The position numbers and the translations under genes were made by a program. From Natronohydrobacter sp. (GTDB lineage Bacteria > Pseudomonadota > Alphaproteobacteria > Rhodobacterales > Rhodobacteraceae), in the NCBI GenBank assembly GCA_007123015.1, contig SKSL01000088.1, forward strand, positions 1 to 32,371: a stretch of 32,371 nt of DNA, read 5' to 3'. Positions 1-8,335 of the stretch are shown here, piece by piece. Below the pieces are notes generated by a model that saw only the letters and a list, made by a program, of their open reading frames with translations, ran no database searches and was not told the DNA's origin. Numbering within the stretch: position 1 is the stretch's first letter; each line of letters opens with the position of its first letter.

Positions 1-288
1 CATCAGAACCGCGCCATTGCAATGCAGGTGCTGCGCGCGAAGCTTTATGACATTGAACGCCAGCGCGCGGCCACCGAGCGCGCCGATGCCCGCCGGTCGC
101 AAGTCGGATCAGGCGATCGGTCGGAACGCATCCGGACATATAATTTCCCGCAAGGCCGCATGACCGATCACCGGATCAATCTGACGCTCTACAAGCTGGA
201 TGCTGTGATGCAGGGCGATCTGGATGAGGTGATCGACGCGCTGATCTCCGCAGATCAGGCCGCCCAACTGGCCGAGATGGACAGCTGA
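1..288 (+). CDS. prfA: Peptide chain release factor 1, C-terminal part (5' end outside window)
   Basis: The frame is open from the first base and encodes the last 95 residues of a class I release factor. RF1 recognises UAA and UAG stop codons and triggers peptidyl-tRNA hydrolysis on the ribosome. The visible part has the typical tail: the AMQVLRAKLYD helix, the RSQVGSGDRSERIRTYNFPQGRMTDHRI stretch broken only by small residues, and the acidic end after NLTLYKLDAVMQGDL. The GGQ catalytic loop would lie upstream and is not in the window. RF2 has a similar C-terminus, but the neighbouring prmC, which methylates the GGQ glutamine, makes prfA the usual partner. The stop codon TGA at 286-288 overlaps the prmC start by one base (TGATG), so the two are probably translationally coupled. 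Confidence 0.93.
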   Translation, partial: HQNRAIAMQVLRAKLYDIERQRAATERADARRSQVGSGDRSERIRTYNFPQGRMTDHRINLTLYKLDAVMQGDLDEVIDALISADQAAQLAEMDS

Positions 289-1136
289 TGCAGGCGCAGC
301 ATTTGCTGGCCCAAGGCGTGCGCGCCTTGCAGACCGCCGGGATCGAGGGCGCGGCCCGTGATGCCCGTTGGTTGATGGCCCATGCGCTGGGGGTGGCACA
401 AGACCGTCTGCTGCTGGCGCTCCACGATCCGGTGACCGAGGCGCAGGCCGCGCAGTTCCGCCGCGCGATCAGTGCACGCGCGAACCATCAGCCTGTCGCG
501 CAGATCACGGGCCAGCGGCTGTTCTGGGGCCGTCGCTTTCGCGTCACGCCTGATGTGCTGGACCCCCGCCCGGAAACCGAAACCCTGATCGAGCAGGCGC
601 TGGCCCAACCCTTTGCGCGCGTGCTTGATCTTGGCACTGGCAGCGGCGCGATCCTGTGCACGCTGTTGGCCGAACAGGTGGAGGCAACAGGGCTTGGGGT
701 TGATCTGTCACCAGCGGCGCTGGAAGTGGCGCAATCCAATGCGGCAGCACTGGGTGTCGCCTCGCGCGCCGTGTTCAGGTGTTCGGATTGGTGCGCTGAT
801 GTGACCGGGCAATTCGATCTGATCGTGTCGAACCCGCCCTATATCGCGGCGTCAGAAGTCGCGGATCTCGCGCCCGAGACCCGCGACTGGGAACCGCGCA
901 TGGCGCTGGTGCCGGATCACTGCGACGGATCGGGTCTTGCAGCCTATCGCGTCATTGCGGCGCAGGCCCCGCGACATCTGGCACCGGGCGGACGGTTGGT
1001 GGTTGAAATCGGTCTGGGGCAGGGACCTGCTGTGCTGGCGCTGTTCACTGCGGGCGGATTGCAGGCCGGGGTCTTGTGCAAGGACCTGACCGGGCGTGCG
1101 CGCGTCGTGACTGCGCGGATGCCCGCAGAACTGTGA
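288..1136 (+). CDS. prmC: Release factor glutamine N5-methyltransferase PrmC (HemK)
   Basis: This 282-residue SAM-dependent methyltransferase modifies the glutamine of the GGQ motif in RF1 and RF2 and so speeds up termination. The N-terminal helical domain (about 1-85) that docks on the release factor is followed by a Rossmann methyltransferase fold. It contains PRPETE (93-98), the SAM-binding DLGTGSG (114-120) and the catalytic NPPY (182-185), which is diagnostic for glutamine N5-methylation. The length matches the family. The start ATG overlaps the prfA stop, placing enzyme and substrate genes in one operon. No terminator is clear directly after it; an imperfect hairpin lies at 1142-1184. 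Confidence 0.96.
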   Translation: MQAQHLLAQGVRALQTAGIEGAARDARWLMAHALGVAQDRLLLALHDPVTEAQAAQFRRAISARANHQPVAQITGQRLFWGRRFRVTPDVLDPRPETETLIEQALAQPFARVLDLGTGSGAILCTLLAEQVEATGLGVDLSPAALEVAQSNAAALGVASRAVFRCSDWCADVTGQFDLIVSNPPYIAASEVADLAPETRDWEPRMALVPDHCDGSGLAAYRVIAAQAPRHLAPGGRLVVEIGLGQGPAVLALFTAGGLQAGVLCKDLTGRARVVTARMPAEL

Positions 1137-1141
1137 CATGG

Positions 1142-1184
1142 CAAGCCCGCGCCTACCCAGAGGTTTTTTTGGGTATGGGGCTTG
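1142..1184. repeat. Imperfect inverted repeat between prmC and the DUF4167 gene
   Basis: The outer arms CAAGCCC (1142-1148) and GGGCTTG (1178-1184) enclose inner arms TACCCA (1154-1159) and TGGGTA (1170-1175), with a run of seven T in the loop. The structure could form in RNA six bases after prmC. It lacks a T tail behind the stem, so it is not a standard intrinsic terminator. It might attenuate transcription or protect a 3' end. The function is unknown. Confidence 0.35.
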
Positions 1185-1333
1185 TCAGGCGCAGCGTGGC
1201 ATGCGATGTCATGCTCACGAGAAGCCGACTAAGCGCTCTCTGGTATTCCCATTCAGCAGCCCGATTTGTTCGCGTCAGGGACATTCGAAACAGGGCCGCA
1301 TGCTGTGCCAAGACTGGCAGGATAGAATTACGC

Positions 1334-2137
1334 ATGAGATCACCCAATAAACGTTCGCGTTCCAAGTCGAACCGCCCCAAGACGCTTGGCAATATCGTCA
1401 ACCGTGTTTTTGACAGCTCTGGCCCCGAAGGCAAGGTGCGCGGAACGCCGCAACAGATTATCGAGAAATACCAAGTTCTTGCGCGGGATGCGCAATTGTC
1501 GAACGACCGTGTCGCAGCTGAGAACTTTCAGCAGCATGCCGAGCATTACACGCGGCTTCTGGCGCAGGCGCAACGCGAAATGCAGGCCGAGCAGGAAGCG
1601 CGCCGTCAGCAACATGAAGAGCGCACCCGGCAGGCTCAGGAAGATCGGCAAGCAGAGCGTAACCAGGATCGCAATCAAGATCGGGCGCAATCGGGTGGCG
1701 CGCAGCAGAATCACAATCGTCGCGACACGCAACGGCCCACAGCTGACACAGCTGCACGGACACAGGACGCTGCCAGTGATACAGCGCCGCATGGCGCCTT
1801 TGCTGTGCAAGAGGGTGATGTGCAGGCTGATCAGGACAGTCTGGTCGAAACACCTGAAAGCAAGGCTACTGCGCCTGCTGAGCAACCAGATGCGCCCGAG
1901 CCGGCCGCAAAATCTGCACCAGTCCCACGCAAGCCGCGCGCGCCCCGGAAAACCGCAGCAAAGAAGAATGCAGAGCAGACGGTCGAACCTGATACGGCAC
2001 AAGACACGAAGCCTGAAACGACCGCTGTAGGTGACCCGGCCGATGCGCCCCAAAAGCCACCGCGTCGATACACCCGCAAAGCTCGTGAAAAGGCCGACGC
2101 GGCGACGAATGAGGCACCATCGTCCGCAGCCGAGTGA
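1334..2137 (+). CDS. DUF4167 domain-containing protein
   Basis: This 267-residue protein begins with a basic segment (MRSPNKRSRSKSNRPKTLGN) followed by an alpha-helical block up to about residue 80. That block is the DUF4167 domain, including the QQIIEKYQVLARDAQLSNDRV and AENFQQHAEHYTRLL stretches. The remainder, about 80-267, is low complexity. It starts as a Gln/Arg/Glu-rich, probably coiled-coil stretch and ends in an Ala/Pro/Lys/Thr/Glu-rich disordered tail with KPRAPRKTAAKK-like basic patches, reminiscent of nucleic-acid-binding tails. The frame is open further upstream into prmC, but the ATG at 1334 sits where the conserved domain begins and has an AGGA-type ribosome site about 12 bases before it. 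The position behind prfA-prmC is typical of Alphaproteobacteria. The molecular function is unknown; RNA or ribosome association is only a guess. Confidence 0.88.
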   Translation: MRSPNKRSRSKSNRPKTLGNIVNRVFDSSGPEGKVRGTPQQIIEKYQVLARDAQLSNDRVAAENFQQHAEHYTRLLAQAQREMQAEQEARRQQHEERTRQAQEDRQAERNQDRNQDRAQSGGAQQNHNRRDTQRPTADTAARTQDAASDTAPHGAFAVQEGDVQADQDSLVETPESKATAPAEQPDAPEPAAKSAPVPRKPRAPRKTAAKKNAEQTVEPDTAQDTKPETTAVGDPADAPQKPPRRYTRKAREKADAATNEAPSSAAE

Positions 2138-2197
2138 CCCGCCGGATCGCGTCGAATATGGCCCGTCACCCGCTGAAGCCTGGCACCGCGCGCGCGC

Positions 2198-3034
2198 TCA
2201 ACCCGGGCGCAGCATGGTCATTTTGCGTTTCTTGCGAAAATGCGACGGGGGCTCACCAATGTGCTGGGCAAAAGCGCGAGAGAAATAGCCCGGAGTCGAA
2301 AATCCAAGATTTCGCGCGATATCCTGGACCGGTACATCGGTCTCGATCAGCATGCGCCGCGCCTCATAAAGCCTGCGTTCCTGCAGCATGGCCAGCGCAG
2401 TGCGTCCGCAACTGGCGCGGCAGGCGCGTGTCAGATGTGTTGGCGTCACCCCTAGCGCCGTTGCATAATCGGTCACATTCAACGCAGACCCGAATTCGCG
2501 CTCCAGCAAGGTTGCATAGCGCGCGGTCAGGCGCTCATTCGCATTCAGTCGCGGGCGGGCAGTTTGGCCTTCACCAGCCAGCGCGTGCGCGTGACGTTCA
2601 AGCCAGATCGCCAGCAGGCCCAGCTGATGAAGCGCGGCCTGCTCTGCCTTGGGGCGCCCGCCATCAAGCTCGCGCTGCACAGCATCAATGATATGCGCGA
2701 TTTCAGCATGCTGGGCCGCGTCGCGCAGGCGCAGATGCATCGGATGTTCGGGCATTTCCAACCCGTGGGACTGACCGAAATAAACGGCTGTGCCCTGCAC
2801 GCGGGTCAGCGCCTGAAAGCCGTGCAGGGTCCCGGCGGGAATATAGATCGCGTTATGCGGGTGAAATCCCCGCAGGCTGCCCCCCAGGTTGATCCGGCCC
2901 TGGCCTTGCGTGAACCACAGGAACACGGGCTCGCGCAATGCGCGCATGGTTTCCAGCTGCCATTTCGGCGCTGCGGCGAATTTCGAAATCGGCAGCAGGC
3001 GCAGCCGCTTGCTCGGTTCAGGTATCCTGATCAT
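2198..3034 (-). CDS. AraC-family transcriptional regulator with cupin-type N-terminus
   Basis: This is a 278-residue regulator. Residues about 10-110 resemble the AraC cupin-like ligand or dimerisation domain (FLWFTQGQGRINLGG, then the IYIPAGTLHGF turn typical of cupins). Residues about 185-275 form the double helix-turn-helix DNA-binding domain. The first recognition unit is LNVTDYATALGVTPTHLTRACR and the second is VPVQDIARNLGFSTPGYFSRAFAQHIGEPPSHFR, which keeps the well-conserved GF...YFSRAF..H.G..P..FR signature. The effector is unknown. It is convergent with the DUF4167 gene (60 bp between stops), and no catabolic operon lies next to it, so targets cannot be read from context. A purine-rich GGGGGGAT stretch precedes the start. 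Confidence 0.9.
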   Translation of the reverse strand: MIRIPEPSKRLRLLPISKFAAAPKWQLETMRALREPVFLWFTQGQGRINLGGSLRGFHPHNAIYIPAGTLHGFQALTRVQGTAVYFGQSHGLEMPEHPMHLRLRDAAQHAEIAHIIDAVQRELDGGRPKAEQAALHQLGLLAIWLERHAHALAGEGQTARPRLNANERLTARYATLLEREFGSALNVTDYATALGVTPTHLTRACRASCGRTALAMLQERRLYEARRMLIETDVPVQDIARNLGFSTPGYFSRAFAQHIGEPPSHFRKKRKMTMLRPG

Positions 3035-3157
3035 TATGCCCGTATCCCCCCGGAACGCGTCGAGAGTAGGACACGAGGGCAGTAAGGGAAGCTTTTTTGC
3101 TCACGGCGGCGTGAAATTCTGTAATCGCAAGAATAGCCGTTGCAAAACGGTGACTCT

Positions 3158-4078
3158 TTAATCAGCGCGCCCAAACAGGTCCTGCCATGCCTGCATTCGC
3201 GCCCTGAACCAGGTGCGCTGGCGTTTGGCATATTGGCGCGTGGCCAGAGTTGCCGCGGAAATGGCGGACGGTAATGACATCTGGCCGTTCAGATACGCGA
3301 TCAGTTCGGGCGCGCCGATGGCTTTTGCCCATGCTGCGCGGGGGTCCCAGTGGGGCAGGGCCGCGCGGGCTTCGTCCAGCGCGCCCTGCATCATCATTTG
3401 CGCGAAGCGGTCGGCGATTCGCGCGTCCAGCCAGTCCACTTCGGGACGCACAACATAGGCCGTGGTTGCCGCGACTGGCAGGATCGGCGGCGGCGTCTGG
3501 TCCTGCCAGACTGCGAGGCCCTGGCCCGTCACTTGCAACACTTCCCATGCGCGCTGGACGCGTAAGGGATTCGCCGTGTCGATCCGGTCCCGGGTGGCGT
3601 GGTCCAGATCACGCAGCAGCGCATCCCGCCCGGCTTCTGCCAGCAGGGCATCCGCCTGCGCGCGAATCGTTTGGGGGATGGGGGGGATCTCGACCAGACC
3701 TTCGGTCAGAGCGCGGAAATAGAGCCCGGTGCCGCCGACGATGACAGGGTTGCCATGTTCGGACAGAAGCTGCGTGACCGCGCGCAGCCAATGCCCGGCG
3801 GACCAATCCTGATCACGGCGGACATGACCATAAAGCAGATGCGGGACCTCGGCGCAGTCCTGCGCATCCGGACGGGCCGAGAGCACCTGCCACATATCAT
3901 AGACCTGAAGCGCATCGGCATTCACGATCACACGGCCCTGCGCGCGCGCCAGCGCCAGCGCCAGCGCGGATTTGCCGCTTGCAGTGGGACCTGCAAGAAG
4001 TACAGGCCGCGCCGGGTCGGGGGGCGCGGCTTCCAGCGCGGCGAGAGCCCGCGCCAGAGGGTCGGTATTTTTCCCCAT
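3158..4078 (-). CDS. miaA: tRNA dimethylallyltransferase
   Basis: MiaA transfers a dimethylallyl group from DMAPP to N6 of adenosine 37 in tRNAs reading codons that begin with U. The 306-residue protein has the P-loop GPTASGKS (30-37), then IVNADALQVYDMWQ, in which the Asp and Gln contact substrate. It also has the family motifs VPHLLYGHV, VGGTGLYFRAL (the usual GGTG.Y) and a C-terminal TRQYAKRQRTWFR, which is the classic R-Q-[YF]-A-K-RQ.TWFR signature. Length and motifs are complete. It is transcribed divergently from pyrH with about 113 bp between the starts, so the two probably share a promoter region. DMAPP links it loosely to dxr in the plus-strand cluster. Confidence 0.97.
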   Translation of the reverse strand: MGKNTDPLARALAALEAAPPDPARPVLLAGPTASGKSALALALARAQGRVIVNADALQVYDMWQVLSARPDAQDCAEVPHLLYGHVRRDQDWSAGHWLRAVTQLLSEHGNPVIVGGTGLYFRALTEGLVEIPPIPQTIRAQADALLAEAGRDALLRDLDHATRDRIDTANPLRVQRAWEVLQVTGQGLAVWQDQTPPPILPVAATTAYVVRPEVDWLDARIADRFAQMMMQGALDEARAALPHWDPRAAWAKAIGAPELIAYLNGQMSLPSAISAATLATRQYAKRQRTWFRARMQAWQDLFGRAD

Positions 4079-4191
4079 CTGCGCCTGCTTTGCGATTGAA
4101 CCTGCGCCTGTTTTCCGACATTTTGCGGGGCGATGAAAGCGCTTGGTCCGTATTTTGTGCAGACCCTGCGCGCGACAGGAAGGACAACCCC

Positions 4192-4917
4192 GTGACAGAC
4201 AGCCCGCAGACCACCTATAGCCGTGTCATGCTCAAGATTTCGGGCGAGGCGCTGATGGGGGATCAGGGCTTCGGGCTGCACCCGCCCACAGTTCAGCGCA
4301 TCGCGCGCGAAGTGAAATCCGTGCATGACATGGGTGTCGAAATCTGCATGGTCATCGGCGGCGGCAATATCTTTCGCGGTCTGCAAGGCTCGGCGCAGGG
4401 GATGGAGCGCACGCAGGCTGATTACATGGGGATGCTGGCCACAGTGATGAACGCGCTGGGCATGCAGACGGCGCTGGAAGAGCTTGGGGTCTATACCCGT
4501 GTGATCAGCGCCATTCCGATGGATCAGATCTGCGAGCCCTATATCCGCCGCCGCGCTGTGCGCCATCTGGAAAAGAAGCGGGTCTGCATCTTTGCCGCTG
4601 GTACCGGCAATCCCTATTTCACGACTGACACGGCTGCGGCTTTGCGCGCCTCGGAAATGGCTTGCGAGGCGATCTTCATGGGCAAGCAGGTGGACGGGAT
4701 TTATGACAGCGACCCCAAAACCAACCCGGACGCCAAACGCTATGCCGAGATCAGCTATGACGAGGTGCTGCGCTCGAATCTGAAAGTGATGGATGCGTCT
4801 GCGATTGCCTTGTGCCGTGACAACAAGATGCCGCTCATCGTGTTCTCACTGGATGAGCCAGGGGGCTTCAGCGGTATCCTGCGCGGCGAGGGGACATACA
4901 CGCGCGTGCATGCGTAG
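4192..4917 (+). CDS. pyrH: UMP kinase
   Basis: PyrH phosphorylates UMP to UDP with ATP and works as a hexamer regulated by GTP and UTP. The chosen start is the GTG at 4192, giving 241 residues (MTDSPQTTYSRVMLKISGEA...), preceded by AGGAAGGA about nine bases upstream. The frame is open further upstream, but that sequence does not match the family. Seen motifs are the amino-acid-kinase phosphate loop KISGEALMG, VIGGGNIFRG, and the uridylate-binding FAAGTGNPYFTTDTAAALRA. The pyrH-frr order is widespread in bacteria. It opens the long plus-strand envelope and translation cluster; 95 bp separate it from frr. Confidence 0.97.
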   Translation: MTDSPQTTYSRVMLKISGEALMGDQGFGLHPPTVQRIAREVKSVHDMGVEICMVIGGGNIFRGLQGSAQGMERTQADYMGMLATVMNALGMQTALEELGVYTRVISAIPMDQICEPYIRRRAVRHLEKKRVCIFAAGTGNPYFTTDTAAALRASEMACEAIFMGKQVDGIYDSDPKTNPDAKRYAEISYDEVLRSNLKVMDASAIALCRDNKMPLIVFSLDEPGGFSGILRGEGTYTRVHA

Positions 4918-5012
4918 GGCATGGTGCGACAAGGCTTACAAATTGCGCATCTGCAGGGTAGAACGCCGCAAGGTCCCGGATTGGGGAAAAGCAGAAGACA
5001 GGGAAGCTGGAC

Positions 5013-5576
5013 ATGTCCGATGAGCTTGAAATTGATATCGATGACCTGAAACGCCGTATGGATGGGGCCATGGCGGCGCTGCGCACGGAATTTGCCTCGT
5101 TGCGCACGGGGCGCGGCTCGGCCTCGATGCTTGAACCGGTGATGGTGGAAGCCTATGGCCAGATGACGCCGATCAACCAGGTGGGCACTGTGAACGTCCC
5201 CGAACCGCGTATGGTCACGATCAATGTCTGGGACAAATCCATGGTCGGCAAGGTCGAAAAGGCCATTCGCGAAAGCGGGCTGGGGATCAATCCGCAACTC
5301 AATGGCACGATCATCATGCTGCCGATCCCGGAACTGAACGAGGAACGCCGCCGCGAATTGAGCAAGGTCGCCGCGCAATATGCCGAACATGCCCGCGTTG
5401 CGGTGCGCAACCTGCGCCGCGACGGGATGGATCAGGTCAAGAAAGCCAAGGCCGCCGGCATGAGCGAGGATGAACAGAAGCTTTGGTCAGAAGAAATTCA
5501 GGAATTGACGGATAAATATATCGGACTTGTTGATCAGACGCTTGAGGCCAAGCAGTCGGAGATCATGCAGGTCTGA
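5013..5576 (+). CDS. frr: Ribosome recycling factor
   Basis: Frr splits post-termination ribosomes together with EF-G. The 187-residue length equals the family norm. The sequence has the two-domain mark: a helical domain I start (DLKRRMDGAMAALRTEFASLRTGRGSASMLEPVMVEAYG), the beta domain with TPINQVGTVNVPEPRMVTINVWDK, and the return helices with RNLRRDGMDQVKKA. The start ATG follows GGAAG with a seven-base gap. It sits between pyrH and uppS, the standard order. Confidence 0.97.
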   Translation: MSDELEIDIDDLKRRMDGAMAALRTEFASLRTGRGSASMLEPVMVEAYGQMTPINQVGTVNVPEPRMVTINVWDKSMVGKVEKAIRESGLGINPQLNGTIIMLPIPELNEERRRELSKVAAQYAEHARVAVRNLRRDGMDQVKKAKAAGMSEDEQKLWSEEIQELTDKYIGLVDQTLEAKQSEIMQV

Positions 5577-5602
5577 GATGCATTTGATCGAGGGATGATG
5601 AG

Positions 5603-6346
5603 ATGAACATTGAGCAGCGCCCGCCCGGCGATGATCCGGCCTCTGCGAATAACATGCATGTGGCGGTGATCATGGACGGCAACGGACGCTGGGCCAGCAA
5701 TCGGGGCTGGCCGCGCCTTGTTGGTCACCGCAAAGGGGCGGAACGTGTGCGCGAACTGGTCAATGCCTGCCCTGATCTCGGGATTCGTTATCTGACGCTC
5801 TATGCGTTCTCGACGGAAAACTGGTCGCGCACCACCGAGGAGGTTCTGGGCCTGATGTCGCTCTTTGGTCGTTATATAAAGCGCGAAGCCGGGCGGATGA
5901 AGAAAGAAGGGGTGCGCATGCGCATCATCGGCGACCGGACCCCGCTGGACCCGAAACTGCGCGCTCTGTTCGACTGGATCGAGGAAGATACCCGGGACAA
6001 TGACCGTGTGCATCTGACTGTTGCCATCAATTATGGTGGGCGCGACGAAATTCGGCGCGCGGCGCAATCTGTTGCACGCGCTGTGGCCTCGGGAATGCTT
6101 GATCCTGACATGATCAGCGACCAGACCCTGAACGCGCATATGGACACAGCCGCCCTGCCGGATCCGGATCTGGTGGTGCGCACTTCAGGCGAAACCCGCG
6201 TGTCGAATTTCCTGCTGTGGCAGGCCGCTTATGCCGAATATATCTTCACGCCGGTCCTGTGGCCCGATTTCACGCCGGAAACCATGAACACCATCCTCGA
6301 TGCTTTTGCCAAGCGTGAACGCCGCTTCGGCGGTGTCGTCACATGA
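5603..6346 (+). CDS. uppS: Isoprenyl (undecaprenyl) diphosphate synthase
   Basis: This cis-prenyltransferase condenses IPP onto farnesyl diphosphate to make undecaprenyl diphosphate, the lipid carrier for peptidoglycan and O-antigen. The 247-residue protein has MDGNGRWA (24-31) with catalytic Asp25. It also has GHRKGAERVRE, the YAFSTENWSR motif, and the C-terminal DLVVRTSGETRVSNFLLWQAAYAEYIF region with conserved Arg and Ser residues that bind IPP pyrophosphate. The gene ends four bases inside cdsA (ATGA overlap), which indicates coupling. Confidence 0.96.
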   Translation: MNIEQRPPGDDPASANNMHVAVIMDGNGRWASNRGWPRLVGHRKGAERVRELVNACPDLGIRYLTLYAFSTENWSRTTEEVLGLMSLFGRYIKREAGRMKKEGVRMRIIGDRTPLDPKLRALFDWIEEDTRDNDRVHLTVAINYGGRDEIRRAAQSVARAVASGMLDPDMISDQTLNAHMDTAALPDPDLVVRTSGETRVSNFLLWQAAYAEYIFTPVLWPDFTPETMNTILDAFAKRERRFGGVVT

Positions 6347-7131
6347 GCAGCAGCACAGGCAGTTTCGGCGATCTGCGCGCGCGCACGCTCTCTGCCGTGG
6401 TGATGGTGGCCTTGGGGGCCGGGGCAATCTGGGCGGGTGGGCTTGTCTTTACCGGGCTTGTTGTCATCCTGGTCGGACTGATGGTGTATGAGCTGTTGCG
6501 CATGCTCGACCCCGACAAGCGGCTGTCAGCAACACAAGCGCGCGCCCTAGGTGCCGGGGTCTGGCTGCTCGTGTTGGCATGGCAGCTGCCAGAGGCGCTG
6601 CGTGTGCCCGCGCTACTGTTGCCGATTCTCATCTTGACCCCGACTGTCCCGCGGGATCGGATCGTCTTCGCGCTCTATCTGGCGCTCATTCTGTTTGCAG
6701 GGCTGGGGCTGATCATCCTACGCGATGATTTCGGTCTGTATTGGGTGCTCTGGCTGGTGGCGCTGGTCATCGGCTCGGATGTCGCTGGCTATTTCGCCGG
6801 GCGGATCATCGGCGGCCCGAAGCTCTGGCCGCGGGTCAGCCCCAAGAAAACCTGGTCCGGGACACTGGCAGGCTGGGGGCTGGCAGCCGTGATCGGCGCA
6901 GGCTTCATGGGTGTGCTGGGCGTCGGGGCCGGGTTGATCGCCATCTCGGTGCTGGTCGCCATTGCCGGACAGGCGGGCGATATCGCCGAAAGTGCCATCA
7001 AGCGCCATGTTGGTGTCAAGGACAGCTCGAACCTGATCCCAGGCCACGGGGGCGTTCTGGACCGCTTCGATGCAATGATTGCCGCCGCCGCGCTGGTCTT
7101 CGTGCTGGCCGCGTTTGGGCTTCTGGGCTGA
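6343..7131 (+). CDS. cdsA: Phosphatidate cytidylyltransferase (CDP-diglyceride synthase)
   Basis: CdsA converts phosphatidic acid and CTP to CDP-diacylglycerol, the branch point for all phospholipids. The 262-residue protein is strongly hydrophobic, with roughly six to eight membrane helices. It ends with the family signature: SPKKTWSGTLAGW, then GDIAESAIKRHVGVKDSSN and LIPGHGGVLDRFDAM, whose acidic residues hold the catalytic metals. The start overlaps uppS by four bases, and the stop is only 11 bases before the dxr start. It lies in the uppS-cdsA-dxr-rseP order known from many Proteobacteria. Confidence 0.96.
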   Translation: MSSSTGSFGDLRARTLSAVVMVALGAGAIWAGGLVFTGLVVILVGLMVYELLRMLDPDKRLSATQARALGAGVWLLVLAWQLPEALRVPALLLPILILTPTVPRDRIVFALYLALILFAGLGLIILRDDFGLYWVLWLVALVIGSDVAGYFAGRIIGGPKLWPRVSPKKTWSGTLAGWGLAAVIGAGFMGVLGVGAGLIAISVLVAIAGQAGDIAESAIKRHVGVKDSSNLIPGHGGVLDRFDAMIAAAALVFVLAAFGLLG

Positions 7132-7142
7132 AAGGACAGGCT

Positions 7143-8306
7143 ATGCGGGTTTCTGTCTTCGGGGCCACAGGTTCAATCGGGGAAAGCACATTCGATCTGT
7201 TGCGCCGCCGCACGGATATCACAGCAGTTGCCTTGACCGGTGGGCGCAATGTCGCACGCTTGGCCGAACAGGCGCGGCACTTGCGCGCAGAACTGGCCGT
7301 GACGGCCTATGATGACTGCTATCGGGCCCTGAAAGACGCGCTTGCAGGCAGCGGGGTGGAAGCCGCAGCAGGCACAGAGGCGCTGATCACAGCCGCAGAA
7401 CGTCCTGCCGATTGGGTAATGTCGGCGATTGTCGGCGCAGCGGGCCTGTCACCGGGGTTCCGGGCCTTGGCGCAGGGGGCGACCCTGGCGCTGGCCAACA
7501 AGGAATCGCTGGTAACTGCTGGCCCGCTTCTGATGGCAGAGGCCGCACGGCACAAGGCCCGCATCCTGCCTGTGGATAGTGAACACTCTGCTGTGTTTCA
7601 GGCGCTGGTGGGCGAAGATATGGCAGCGGTCGAGCGTGTGATCATCACTGCTTCGGGCGGGCCGTTCCGGGATTGGACCAAAGCGCAACTGGCCCAGGCG
7701 ACCTTGGCTCAGGCACAGAAACACCCCAATTGGGACATGGGCCAGCGGATCACGATCGATTCGGCGACCCTGTTTAACAAGGCGTTGGAACTGATTGAAA
7801 CACGAGAATATTTCGGACTGGAGCCTGCGCAGATCGACGCTGTGGTGCACCCTCAATCGATCATCCACGCGCTGGTGGGCTTTCGTGACGGGGCCTTGAT
7901 GGCGCATATGGGCGCGCCGGATATGCGCCACGCGATTGGCTATGCGCTCAACTGGCCCGCGCGCGCGCATCTGCCTGTGGCGCGGCTCGATCTGGCGCAA
8001 CTTGGTCAGTTGAGTTTTGAAGCCCCCGATCCGGACCGCTTCCCGGCTTTGCGTCTTGCGCGCGAGGTCATGGCGCTGCGCGGCCATGCTGGTGCGGCCT
8101 TCAACGCGGCGAAGGAAGTGGCGCTTGATCAGTTCATCGCCGGGCGGATCGGGTTTCTGGGCATGGCGGCGCTGGTTGAACGCACGATTGACAGCCTTTT
8201 GTCTAACTCTGGCCTGACTGAGCCCGTAACCTCGCTTGATTCTGTGATGGCCATGAACCAAATGGCCAGAGAGGTCGCGGCAGAGCACGCTGCTGCGATG
8301 GTCTGA
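7143..8306 (+). CDS. dxr: 1-deoxy-D-xylulose 5-phosphate reductoisomerase
   Basis: Dxr (IspC) makes 2-C-methyl-D-erythritol 4-phosphate, the second step of the MEP isoprenoid pathway, using NADPH and a divalent metal. The protein from ATG 7143 has 387 residues, close to the usual 390-400. The open frame extends far upstream inside cdsA but is unrelated there. Seen motifs are the NADPH-binding GATGSIGESTFDLL (7-20), NKES (119-122), the metal site PVDSEHSA (143-150, Asp145 and Glu147), ASGGPFRDW, and IDSATLFNKALELIE. An AAAGGACAGG stretch gives the ribosome site. With uppS downstream in metabolism, the cluster holds two steps of the isoprenoid-to-cell-wall route. Confidence 0.97.
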   Translation: MRVSVFGATGSIGESTFDLLRRRTDITAVALTGGRNVARLAEQARHLRAELAVTAYDDCYRALKDALAGSGVEAAAGTEALITAAERPADWVMSAIVGAAGLSPGFRALAQGATLALANKESLVTAGPLLMAEAARHKARILPVDSEHSAVFQALVGEDMAAVERVIITASGGPFRDWTKAQLAQATLAQAQKHPNWDMGQRITIDSATLFNKALELIETREYFGLEPAQIDAVVHPQSIIHALVGFRDGALMAHMGAPDMRHAIGYALNWPARAHLPVARLDLAQLGQLSFEAPDPDRFPALRLAREVMALRGHAGAAFNAAKEVALDQFIAGRIGFLGMAALVERTIDSLLSNSGLTEPVTSLDSVMAMNQMAREVAAEHAAAMV

Positions 8307-8335
8307 GCGGCGATACACTGAAAAGGGGATAGGTT

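Noticed and set aside
3130..3157. CCGTT-loop-AACGG hairpin as the miaA terminator
   Set aside because: The stem is only five pairs, and on the minus strand it is followed by CTATTC rather than a T run.
7449..8318. A 289-codon minus-strand frame opposite dxr
   Set aside because: It is a shadow of dxr with no ribosome site or family features.
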